64,000 nt of DNA from Larix kaempferi (Eukaryota > Streptophyta > Pinopsida > Pinales > Pinaceae), in the NCBI GenBank assembly GCA_027924585.1, contig BSBM01002086.1, forward strand, positions 1-64,000. The letters run 5' to 3'. Every line of letters starts with the position of its first letter. Within the stretch, counting starts at the first letter, position 1. Below the pieces are notes generated by a model. It worked only from the letters and a program-made list of their open reading frames with translations. It did no database searches and had not been told where the DNA came from. A program made the translations under genes and the position numbers. Positions 1-10,090 of this stretch are shown here, one piece after another.

Positions 1-2007
1 ATCATCATTGATGTTTGAACCCAAATGAACATAGAAAAATTCCTCTTACTTTTCAATAACACCATATGATCATGTGCATATCTTGGATTTGGGTCATTCA
101 CAAGATTCAATGAATTACCTCTACTTCCTCTACATTTATTCTTGCAATCAAGGGAATTAGAAACATTTAGTTACCTTTTCGTGGGTTAATATATCTAATT
201 CTTTTTATCTTTAAGGGAGAGGAAAAAATATCCATTGTTAAGTTTCAATCATGCAATAAATATAAAGATACATAGATGGTGAAACTTATATGATACCATT
301 TCATGTTAATAATAACATATAATGTATGTAAACAAGGATTTAGATTTTCACCTATGTTCATGTCAGTTCCAATACAATATTAAGAAGGATGCCTTGCATA
401 TAAGAATTGAAATTTCAATTATGAATGTGCCAAATATAACTCAATCTAATAACTATTCTTAACTGGAAATGTGAAAATGTTAAAGAAGAATACAAAAAGT
501 TGAAATAAATTATTAGTCAAGAAAGATTGATCTAACTTTTCTTGGTTCCAGTGATCCAAGAACGATTGATCTCACTTTTCTTTCTTGTCATGGAACAAGG
601 TCTGATTGAATCTCAATACCCACCTAAACCCCAACCTAAAAAATGAAGAGTTAGATCTTTTACTAGAATGCCTACAAAAATTACAATATAATTGTTCAAC
701 TCCAGAATTCTCGATTAGCTACATCTCTTAACCTTGGAGTTGACAAGGAACCAAAAGCACACTCAAACATACTGAACAGTTTCATAGGCTACAACGTGAC
801 TTATAGCTAGAAAAGAAACACACTTTGGAAATTGGCCTCATATAGAACAACAAAAGGTATAATGTTACAAGCTTTACTCACTTTTAACACTAGAAAACTC
901 AACCTCAATTACAAAGAAAGCGTAAAATCTTGCATACGTATTCATAAGTGGTAACATTGACCTTTTGGACATCACATCAATAACATTCTACATAAAAAAA
1001 ACAAAATACTACCACCATGGTTATCTCAGTGCCACAAAATTCTAATATTGTAATGCATGCTATTCCAAGAATCATACCTCATATCTAGATAACTTCGCCA
1101 AGCAACAAAAAGAGTAACCCCACAAAAATAAAACATAGAGCAGAGTTAATAGTAATAGTTGCAATATTATCGAAATTTTAAAAATCCAAATACATTGCAG
1201 AATTTGCTCCGAGATCTTTACAAAGACCTTCAAGTCTTTGCTGGAAGAAGAAAGGATGAAAAAAATTAACTAACACATAAATCCATAAAGTTTAAATTAA
1301 TTATAAAACATTCACATATATTTTTACTAAGCAAAACGGAAGATATGACAAGTCAAAATTATTGTTAAATCAAGAGTATTAGTTTATCTTAAAGATATGA
1401 TGCTATGTATGATATAAATTGTACTCAAAAGAGTCACCTTCTCCATTTCTAGTACTAAAAAACTACTAAAAGTTTAAAGAGGGCATTGCCCTGAATTTTG
1501 AAAACATGTAAATATAAAGTATTTGATCAAATGATCTTGACATCAGCTCTAAATGACCACTAGTATAGAGGAAAGCAAGTTATCCAACTTCCAAAATGTC
1601 AATTTGCTTGATTGAAAACCTTCCAACACCTTTAGCCTTGATTTTTAAATCTCATTGACATGAGGTTGACATCATGAATGAAACATGAATTTGCATCAAC
1701 CCGGGGTACCTGTAACAATCAAATCATCATGTGAAATCCAAATCTGTATTGAAATCCGATTTAAAATCATAAGATGGATGGTTACACTAGCACAATATCT
1801 ATCTTGAAAGCTGAAATACAACTACAAAAGATGAATGGTCAAAGAAACTTACACAAAAAAGTAGGTGGAAAAAATTAGGTTGGTTTATCCCAAAATTCAC
1901 CATTCGAAGGGTTCACTGCACCTGAGGCCCAAAAAATATAAAATCAAGATGGTATTACTACATGAAATCAACAAAAATACAACCAATAATTATTTATAAA
2001 TTATCTA
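1..2007. other. Non-coding flank, no gene seen
   Basis: AT-rich sequence with no reading frame of useful length and no recognisable RNA gene or repeat end. It lies downstream (3') of the decayed minus-strand transposase and may include its 3' untranslated or terminal part, but I could not find terminal inverted repeats. Confidence 0.6.
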
Positions 2008-2868
2008 TTAAATGGGAATGAATAAGGAAAAATAAATTACAATCAACTTTAAATTAACCTTGTTGAGATTTCTGACAAAATCAGAAAAAACTTTGTAATC
2101 TCTTTCTTCTAATTTGTATGTGTCATTCCTATTGTTGTATGATAAGTTGGCCATTGCTATAACAGATTCAAGTTGTACAAAAAGATGATCTGTCAAATCA
2201 TACTTGTACAAGCATTGCCCTTTTATTTTATTGTACCAACAAAACTGAAGCTCAACACCTTCTGGCCTATCCAAAAGATCAATGTCATTATGGTAATCAA
2301 ACACCCTATTTCCATCCTTCTTTCTTATTCTTTGAACCCTTCCAATGTACCAAGTTCCACAATAAACACCTTCTTTGGTACTTCGAGAAACACCTTTTCT
2401 TGTGGCACGTTCAACTATAGGTATTGAGTTGCTCTCAAACAACACCCCGCAATCCGATCCAATTCCAAAGCCGATTGAAACACCCTTTTTTGAAGCCCTT
2501 TCATCTCGCCTAAAGTAGACACCATTTGTCACTCTAGTCAAACTATCTTTGGATAATGTTGGATTTCCATTCAACTGACCAACCAAACAAGATTTGAACA
2601 TATCCTTACCATCAAGCTCTACCACTGGTTTGGTAGTTGTGTTCACATTATCATCAATGGTATCTAAAATTTCATCTAACTCATGCCTCCACTCACTTTC
2701 CATTGTTTGCAATTCACTAACATTGAGTATGGATGAATATGAAGATTGGAATATTGAGTTGGAGTTATTCGATGTAGAACCATCAACTACTTCATCCACT
2801 ACTTGGAATGTTGGATAGTTTTTATCCTCTGTCCATGGTTTAAACCACCAAGAATATTGTGTGTGTCC
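2008..2868 (-). pseudogene. Transposase C-terminal domain, unfamiliar
   Basis: In frame with the upstream catalytic block once the TAA at 2869-2871 is ignored. The N-terminal 80 residues are Ser/Asn-rich and acidic, like a linker. The rest is a compact domain with repeated Gly-Val pairs (RVTNGVYFRRDE, KKGVSIGFGIGSDCGV, KEGVYCGTWYIGRVQR) and KGQCLYKYDLTDHLFVQL, suggesting beta-strands; the GTWYIGRVQR part faintly resembles a chromo/SH3-like strand pattern. I do not recognise the domain. The coding part probably stops near 2050, where rc reads AACAAG|GTTAAT, either a further splice donor or plain decay. Confidence 0.5.
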
Positions 2869-2871
2869 TTA

Positions 2872-3941
2872 TGGTTGCATGCCAAATCTTGATAAAAGGT
2901 TTTGCGCATCATTCAATCCTACTTTCAGAGCTTCTATAATTTTATCATCTGTAGATATTGGACCATAATCAGATAATACATCATGATTCTCTGTTGTTTG
3001 TTGGTGCAATTTATTCCAGATGCTTTCTTGTTTTTTATGAGATTTATTAAAGCGAAGCCCTTGTGGATTTGATTCTTCTTCGGAAACTCTATTAAGAGTT
3101 CCAACAGCATGAAGCAAGTCAGTGAAATCATAGGCCCTCTCTGATCCAACCATCCCACCAACTTTGCTAAAGAAGTTCTCACACACATCTGACCCAGTCA
3201 AGTGCAATACACATGGCAAGTTAGAGTAGTGGTCTCGAAACAATCTCATCAATAAAACCGCAAAGTGGCACGAAATTTTCACATCCTGATATGCCTCTCT
3301 ACTAATGAAATTTATGTTGGCATTAACATGAGATTGTTTCCGTACCCAACATAACCATAACAAAAAGAAATGTTGAACTCTTGAAGCATTTCGCACTCTT
3401 TCCCAAAGAGTCAAACTATGAGACATAAAAATGTCAATGTAGTCAGCAACAATCATTAGATAAATCTCTGTACCTAGTGTTCTCTCTGCCCTACCACTTG
3501 TTGTACTTCTCATCTCTTTTAAACACCTTTGAACATGCCTTGAAGCAATGCGTTGCGCTGAACCCCAATTTTGTCGATCCATCCTCTCTATATCTTCAAT
3601 TTTAAGTTTGTGATCATCCACTTTAAAAGTGTTATAAACCATTCTGACATGATTAAAACTTACCAACTCTTCTCCAAGGATCAAATCACGTCGGCCACTA
3701 AACAAAGGATTGATTAGCTTTTTCCCGTTGTGTATGTAATCCTGGTCATGTAGTCCTATTACGTTGCCACCATCATGCAACCCAGACAGCCTCCACCCTT
3801 CCCAAGGGATTTGATATCAAATACCTTTTGTTGAAGAATAAGCCTTCAACATAAGTTGTCTTCTTCTACTATCCCCATCAGATGAATGACCAATAATAGG
3901 TCCCAAACAATTTTCCATGTGTTTCCTCCACATAACTTCTA
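2872..3941 (-). pseudogene. Transposase catalytic region, second half
   Basis: After the frameshift the frame continues with GPIIGHSSDGDSRRRQLM (fwd 3856-3903), a good match in style to the second catalytic Asp of P-like transposases, then meets an in-frame TGA at 3817-3819. Beyond it the frame stays open for more than 310 codons with HDQDYIHNGKKLINPL, a long helical insertion, and HLTGSDVCENFFSKVGG. In related families the last motif carries the final catalytic Glu. A TAA at 2869-2871 ends this block, but the same frame continues past it. The long open run after the stops suggests the lesions are recent relative to the sequence's age. Confidence 0.6.
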
Positions 3942-5088
3942 TTTTTCCCATTGCTTGGCAACAAAATTTGCATCGAACCTATTGCATGTTGGATGAACAA
4001 CCACAACCAAACGTGGAAGCTTTTCATGTAAAGGGTTTGCAATAATGACACGTGCATAATGACCAATTACACTATTCTTAAAAGTGTCTGTAATAACATC
4101 ATAGCCTGCAGCTCCCTCGCCCACAGTCACTAAGAAATGTGATTGGCATTGATGATTTTCTTTATTACCACAAAAACCAACCAAAGTATCACTTTTTGCT
4201 ACCCACCTAACATATTTTTTCACAACGGTCTCATCTTCAGCAAGGCATACAGGAATCGGACCCTCTATACCATGTTTGGATTTATAAGAAGCATAAAGCT
4301 TTCCAAGTGCCTCAAAAATGTACTCATGCTCCCCTGGGATATATGACAGTGATTTTCTCACTTGCCTTAAAGTTGTAGATATTGAAGGACCATCTAAATT
4401 CAAGCTAATGAAGCTATGCAATCTAGGACCCCCCCATAACTTAATCATCTCATAAATGGATTTAGTGGATGCACCATACCTTCTCCCTGCTTTTGGATGT
4501 GTCAGGTTGTGAAAGATATCTTTGACAAATTCCCAAATGGCATCTTTACCTTGTAATTTTCCTTGTCTATGTGCCTCACACACATCCTTGCAAAACCTAA
4601 ATACATCTTTCCTTTCTGTAGATTCGAACAACTTGTCGTTTAGGGACCTTATTCTAATAGAGAGTATAGCAACCTTTGTCCTCTCCCACCAAAGAGCCAT
4701 CATTGTTGATCTATAGCTAGTATTTGTAACCCTTGCAACATTTCTGAGCTCAGTTTGAGTCAAAAAGTCTAATCTTCTCCCTTTCCCTGTATCTCGCCCA
4801 TGTCTTTTAATGGGGCTCCTTGATTCACGATATAAACGCATCCTAAAGTCATCACAGTCTAGAATCAACTTACAAAACTTGCATGTCAATGATTCAAAAG
4901 GTATCCTTGTTTCAGAAGCCCTCTGACAATGAATATGCCTATATGTACCATCAATATGGCATTCTGTACCATGATAACATAGCATCCTCTTGGTATGCTT
5001 CTCTATGGCCCATAATTTCCCACCCCTTTGATCATCCATTAGGATTTTTGTGTTCAATCTCTCCCCATTTCTATCAATATATGGATAC
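3942..5088 (-). pseudogene. Transposase catalytic exon, first half
   Basis: A 372-codon open frame that can be extended upstream to an acceptor-like GTAG| at 5092-5089. It has a cysteine cluster near the start (CYHGTEC, HIHC, CKFC) that may be another metal-binding site, a long helical region, and near its end AEDETVVKKYVRW followed by KSDTLVGFCG. In P-element/THAP9-type transposases an acidic residue followed by a 'GF.D' strand marks the first catalytic Asp, which makes D275 of this block (or its neighbours E274/E276) the candidate. The frame ends at a TAG caused by loss of one A in the run at 3942-3946; the correct continuation resumes in the next frame. Joining it to the upstream exon through the visible splice sites gives the wrong phase, so either the intron ends differ or there is another lesion. 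Confidence 0.6.
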
Positions 5089-5224
5089 CTACCCCCAACA
5101 TTGTAGTATCAAGGGAGATAAATGATCGACAATAATACAATAAAAGCAAATAAATTTGAAGATAAAAAATAAAATTATGTTCAATGTCATATTCAAATTA
5201 AATAAGCTTGTGAAATTAACATAC

Positions 5225-6317
5225 CTGAAGTAGAAGGATTTGCACTTGTAGAACCCCTATGTGATAGTGGTGTTGATGATGGGACCAAGAACCTAGTCAA
5301 ACTCTGTTGGGACTTATCATTGGTAGGCTTCTTGGGTCTCCCAACTATGCCAGTCCTCAACCCAATTGTATTATGTGAAGCCTCATTTGTAGTAGAAATG
5401 TGCTTGTTTGATTTCATATGTTCATTTAGAGAACTAACAATATTACCACTTGCTAGTACTAAATAAAACCATTTATTGCACCGTGTACATTCCACTTTTA
5501 CTTTTCTCTTGTCCTCGTATCCTGCAAGTGTTGCTTCCACCACTTTGAACAAATTTGGATCTTGTGTCTTGTTGAAATCATCTAGTATTTTGATGGCTTT
5601 ATCAATCTCAATTCGATCTCCAACCATTGATGTCTTCCTTTCTATGTTACATGAAGGAGTTTCACTACTTCCTACCCTTGAAATGTTACGTTGATGGGCC
5701 CTTGTTTTCATGTGATTGTTTTTGAAGTTGCGAAGTGTCCGTGCTGCTAAAGATATTTCCCCTGTTCCATAATCAATACCACAACTTTCACAACGTATCT
5801 TTATTTTAGATGTTCCATTTTCTGAATATACTTTAAGAGTAACCTTCTCCTCAACAAACTCTTCCATTAAACTATTCACTTTTTCTTCCCAAGATGCCAA
5901 TATAGTAGAATCAACACCTATGTTTTGTTCTATCGAATCACACTCAACTTCAACTCTTGCTTGTTTATGCATAGGTTCCTCCATGTTCTTTTCGATGATT
6001 TCAACATTTGGTGTTCTTTCCATTACCATTGATTGCAACGCTTCAGTATCCAATGTGTCTAGTTTCCTCTTGATGCCTATAGGTGTTTTTGTAGCTTTCC
6101 ATCTTTTCTCTTGTGTTGCATTTAAAGTATATCCTTGATTGTTGGTAAAATCAAAAGGATATCCAATGATATTATCAAGCACAATTTCTTGACGGATTTC
6201 TTCAAAAGTAGCATCTGATTGACACCTAACTATGCCAAGGGTAGAATGTTCTTCACCAGTTACAATTACAAAGTCGAAATGATTGTCTGGATCCATCTGC
6301 ATTTCCATCCACATGTA
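5225..6317 (-). pseudogene. Transposase 5' exon: beta-grasp-like N-terminus and two C2H2 zinc fingers
   Basis: Open for about 364 codons from a methionine cluster at 6299-6317, which I prefer as start because the upstream residues are hydrophobic and intron-like. The first 80 residues hold a ubiquitin-like pattern (a VTGEEHSTLGIVRC strand pair, then TFEEIRQEI helix). A basic GIKRK could be a nuclear signal. Two zinc fingers have the same spacing, C-x2-C ... H-x5-H: CESC...HMKTRAH and CTRC...HMKSNKH, about 100 residues apart, as in tandem DNA-binding fingers. A near-perfect splice donor TCAG|GTATGT lies at 5224-5219, so the exon probably ends at 5225. The finger pattern is seen directly; the beta-grasp fold is inferred. 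Confidence 0.6.
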
Positions 6318-6627
6318 CCTTTTAGTTAGATAAAAATGGATAAATATATAAAAACATTTTTCAAAAGATTGGATATAACATACATTTGTCAAAGTGGCGT
6401 TGAAACATTCAAACTAAAATTGAATTTATATAGAAGGAAATTCATTGAACTAGAAAAACTGATAAATATTTGGTTTATTCAATAGATAATTAACGGCCTC
6501 TTGTAGATATTAAATAACATTCCCATAGATCCACTAGACATTCAACAAATGGGTGGGCCATAATAGTCCCATTCATTGGATATGCATGCCCCCACTATGC
6601 CATCACACAAGACTTACATATGGAATC
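6318..6627. other. Upstream flank of transposase pseudogene
   Basis: No gene. It should hold the promoter or first intron of the minus-strand transposase; I saw no clear TATA box. Confidence 0.4.
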
Positions 6628-6782
6628 TTTCCCCCATAGGCATGATATGATTTCCATATCGATACTTGTAACACAATGGGTAGGTGACTCATAAATGAAG
6701 TGTGGGGATTCATAGTGGAGAATGGGGATTCGATGAACCCATGGGGAAGGACCTTGGAGGTGGGGGGGGGGACTTCTTGATT
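6628..6782. repeat. Direct repeat copy 1 (partner at 8538)
   Basis: About 155 bp that reappear at 8538-8702 in the same orientation, sharing CATAGGCATGATATGATTTCC at one end, the block around GGGATTCATAGTGGAGAATG in the middle and a G-run near the other end. The copies differ by many substitutions and a short insertion in copy 2. A 72-codon minus frame here (6603-6821) is not preserved in the other copy, so it is not taken as a gene. Confidence 0.75.
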
Positions 6783-7536
6783 TGAAGGTGATTGGGTGAA
6801 ATCTGAGGAAGTTGTGGGCAAACCCTAAAAATAGACAAATGTGGGATTTCGGGCTTTGGGAAGGGGAATTGAGGATAGGGTCCTCAGGAATGAAATATGC
6901 AGAATGGAATGACAGGGGTTCCCCAAAAATTTCAAGGGAAACAGAGTGAAAACAAGGGAGATATGGGGAAAAAACTGAATTTTATACTCTCTTTTTTCAG
7001 ACTGGAGCGACTACGGCTCAGAAGGGATCTGAAATGACACCGAATGGATTGAAAATGGCTGGATCTGGAACGTCTTGCAAAATGGATCTGAACGACTGGA
7101 TCTAAAACGGCGCAGCAATGATCGTCAACAGTTCAGCTGAAAATAAATATGGACCCCAGGTATGTGCGGCTTCCTAACAGTTCAAGGGTTTCACTCAGCC
7201 ACCAATGCTGTCTGACGGCTTGCGTATTGGGGCAGTACCCCTCACTCCACGGCTCAGGTAAAACTGATAACCGCTTTGCCACAAACGACAGCTCTTGGTT
7301 TACCTCACGAGTGGGAACTAGTCAATCAGGTAGGGGTCGTTGCCCTTTTCGCTGGCAGGTCCTCTCAATGGGCCAGCTACTTCGGGGTTCCTGTGGTACT
7401 CCTCACAATGAGTTTTAGGGCTTATGCCCAAGTACTTCCCACAGTTAAGCAGATAGGGATTATTCCCAAATCCGAACCTGCAACAGATGTGAAAAAAAAA
7501 ATTTGGCATAAATTCACTTAGCGAGCCCAAGAAAGT
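6783..7536. other. Possible internal region of a minus-strand LTR element
   Basis: No coding frame. It lies on the internal side of the primer-binding site at 7537-7548, so it may be the untranslated leader of a decayed LTR retrotransposon. Short open frames at 7149-7521 and 7318-7569 overlap each other on both strands and carry no motif. Confidence 0.35.
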
Positions 7537-7548
7537 GCTCTGATACCA
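7537..7548 (-). other. Primer-binding site (initiator tRNA-Met type)
   Basis: The reverse strand reads TGGTATCAGAGC, the usual plant retroelement sequence complementary to the 3' end of initiator tRNA-Met. It sits two bases from a TGTGATGCACC edge at 7551, as expected just inside a 5' LTR on the minus strand. Confidence 0.75.
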
Positions 7549-7550
7549 GA

Positions 7551-7700
7551 TGTGATGCACCTGCAACAATTACTTAATAAAAATATGCGAAATAGCAGAA
7601 ATGACAGAACTCAGAATCACTTTTATATTGATCACAGGCCACTTCCTTGGGTGCAATGGGTGCATAGGGGCATCTTCCTTGCTTTGGGATACTCTCTTAC
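7551..7700 (-). mobile_element. Edge of an orphan LTR (right end not defined)
   Basis: The LTR of the minus-strand element begins at 7551 (TGTGATG...). A minus-strand TATA-like box, CAATATAAAAGTG, lies at 7617-7629 and could be its promoter. I could not find the other end of this LTR or a second copy in the window, so the end coordinate is only nominal. Confidence 0.45.
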
Positions 7701-8537
7701 AATATTGACATTTCTAACCTTTTAACTTGTCACAACTATGACAATCTAGAAATGATTTTCTTCGAGTTTTTCAAACACATAAATATAATTTTAAAAAAAA
7801 CCAAGTGATTCCTTACATTTTTTGAAGTCTATATACTAAAGTGGGATGTTAATAAGGTCATCATTATCTTCATCAAAGAATGTGTGAATAAACTTAATCT
7901 TCTAAAAGAGGAGGCTTGAAAGTACATAAAATATATAAATATGCAATGTATTTTTTAAGAGAATTATTGCAAAAATAAAATACAATTAAAAACTAAGTAG
8001 ATGTATCACAATAGTAATAAATTAAATTAAAAAGAATTAAAATGTTTAAAAATACATAATAATAATAATAATTCTACCATAATAATAATAAACTAAACGA
8101 AGTATATATATATTAAAGAATAAAGTAGGATAAACCCATCTAAACTAAATCATATTTTAAAAAGATGTGTTTAGATTTGGATCTCTCTTCTTTTGTAATA
8201 GATAATTAAAATAAATTCCTCTCTAGTAGGTCTCCTAATTCTACTTGGATTCTTTTAGGCAAACAACATATGTTCTTTGATTCTATGATCTTCCAACACA
8301 ATGCATATCTTACTTATTTTCCAAAATTACCTTGTTCACAAGCTAAACACAAATTATATTTATGTGATATTCCTTGTCAGCAAAGATCAATGTAAATCAT
8401 TCTATCATCTATCTCTTCATATTCTTATTCAATTGTTTATTAAATACCTTATGAATACGTAACAAATCCTATATGAATATTTATGTGATATTGCTATATG
8501 ATATCAGCGTTACAAAATATCCTATATCCTATATCAA
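7701..8537. other. AT-rich non-coding stretch
   Basis: Includes ATA/AAT-rich low-complexity sequence near 7920-8120. No gene, RNA or repeat end recognised. Confidence 0.5.
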
Positions 8538-8702
8538 TTCCCCATAGGCATGATATGATTTCCTTTTCGAGACTCGTAATACAACGAGGAGGTGAGTCAT
8601 AAATGAAGGGAGGGGATTCATAGTGGAGAATGGGATCTGATGAACCCATATTAGGCACTAGGGGAAGGACCTTTGATGTGCGGGGGGACCTTCATGATTT
8701 TA
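8538..8702. repeat. Direct repeat copy 2 (partner at 6628)
   Basis: Second copy of the 155-bp repeat, same orientation, about 1.9 kb from the first. It has an extra short segment (TTAGGCACTAG) relative to copy 1. Confidence 0.75.
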
Positions 8703-8858
8703 TGTAAAAAGGTAAACACCAAAATTTTCCGCAACAAATCGAAATCGCAATAGGTCATGTGTAGGTATTTTTTTATGCACAATGACATAAACAAACATTA
8801 ACTACATGAATATGCCTCTTAAATTTAATCTCTTAAATTTAAATTTATGCAATTTAAC

Positions 8859-9004
8859 TGCTAAAGTCTACATAGGTGTACATACCCTGCTAAAGTCTAC
8901 ATAGGTGTACATACCCTACCCCGTCCGGATTTGAACCTGTAACCTCCTAGGAAGGAACACATATTCTTAACCATTAGGCTCACTCAAGCTGTACTTAGGC
9001 CCAC
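8859..9004 (-). mobile_element. tRNA-derived SINE
   Basis: The reverse strand has an A-box-like TGAGCCTAATGGTTAA (8968-8983) and a B-box GGTTCAAATCC (8928-8938) at pol III promoter spacing, but no foldable tRNA acceptor stem, so it is a SINE and not a tRNA gene. Its tail side carries a perfect tandem duplication of 29 bp (8859-8887 and 8888-8916). Target-site duplications were not found; ends are approximate. Confidence 0.6.
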
Positions 9005-10090
9005 TATAAGAAAGCATTGCCGATTGATAGAAAGATATTTATGTAGTAAAAACAATTCAAAAGCATGTAATTTTTAAAAGTATTTAATAAGTGTATTTGT
9101 AATTTTTTAAGGAAAGTATGGAAAAGAGCTTCTATAAAGTAACCTAAAATAAATGAGAGATTTTATTTAGTTTGGTCACAACCATATCTACACATAACTA
9201 TTATTATAATAGTAGGGGACACTTTTTTTTTTATGACTATCCCTCTTACCATAATGATATCATTATTATATTTAATAATATAATACTAATAATTTTATAA
9301 AATATATTTAGCTTATTGATTGTAGCTCGAGCAATTAAGAGGAATGATTATTACCATTATATATTAATAAATATATCATTATATATTTAATAAATATAAT
9401 ATTAATAATTTCATAAAACCATTAGTATGCAAAAAGCAAACCTAATTTAAGATTTAAAACTAAATGCAAGTTTTACTGATCCATTGTGAGTGGGACTTTG
9501 CTTTGTTGGAGATAGAGTATGTTCGCCTAATTTTGTTGAGAAGCACGCAAGCGATATACACAATCTATGACGCTGGACATTACTACATTTAGCAACAAAG
9601 GGATCATTGGAAAGAAGCAACATAAGAAATAAGCATTGGCACTCATATAAACAGTTACATGCATGCTTTCCAGTGACAAGCCGGCCTGTGTAAGCATATC
9701 AAGAAGGTTATAAGTTGCATGTTTTGTATCTCATGATGCAGAGGAATTGAGACACGCGAGTGTTGTGATTTCTCTCTTTTCTGAATAAAGAATCTTGTCA
9801 TTGCGTTCAAAAGACTCTGAGTTGTCACAACCCCTCCCTCTACATTCCTACGGAACCTGCAAGTTCGTCATTGCACGCATAAGCGCGAACATTCTGTCAA
9901 CTACTTTTGAGACAGGAACGTAGAAGATTGGACTAAAATGTTGATGCTTTTTTTTATGTTTGCATGTGTTCCATACACACAGAGCCTAAATAAACTACTG
10001 CAATTGTGTTTTAAAACAATTTCCCTTGTAGCCTTGATTATTATACTCAAAATTAAGGCAAGATCTGTCAAAAGATAAGGCTACATCAGG
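9005..10090. other. Non-coding, no gene seen
   Basis: AT-rich first half, less so from 9480. No supported reading frame. An AATAAAG near 9787 could be a polyadenylation signal of an unseen transcript. Confidence 0.5.

Larger units (their letters stand above)
2008..6317 (-). pseudogene. Decayed DNA-transposon transposase (zinc-finger, DDE/P-element-like)
   Basis: Four adjoining minus-strand open blocks read as one ancestral protein of roughly 1,280 residues, N-terminus near 6317 and C-terminus near 2050. In order: a beta-grasp-like N-terminus, two C2H2 zinc fingers, a helical region, a DDE-type catalytic region and an unfamiliar C-terminal domain. The frame is broken by an A-run frameshift at 3942-3946, an in-frame TGA at 3817-3819 and an in-frame TAA at 2869-2871, so it cannot make a full transposase. 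The motifs AEDETVVKK...LVGFCG, GHSSDGDSRRR, HDQDYIHNGKK and TGSDVCENFFS recall the P-element/THAP9-type RNase-H fold by family knowledge; the superfamily is inferred. The zinc fingers would bind DNA ends. An alternative is a domesticated transposase gene that later died. Confidence 0.7.

Noticed and set aside
6603-6821. 72-codon minus frame as a first exon of the transposase
   Set aside because: The second copy of the same repeat does not keep the frame, and no splice link to the transposase could be shown.
8928-8983. Possible tRNA gene from A and B boxes
   Set aside because: No acceptor or anticodon stem can be drawn; better explained as a tRNA-derived SINE. The same reasoning applies at 16.8 and 21.2 kb.
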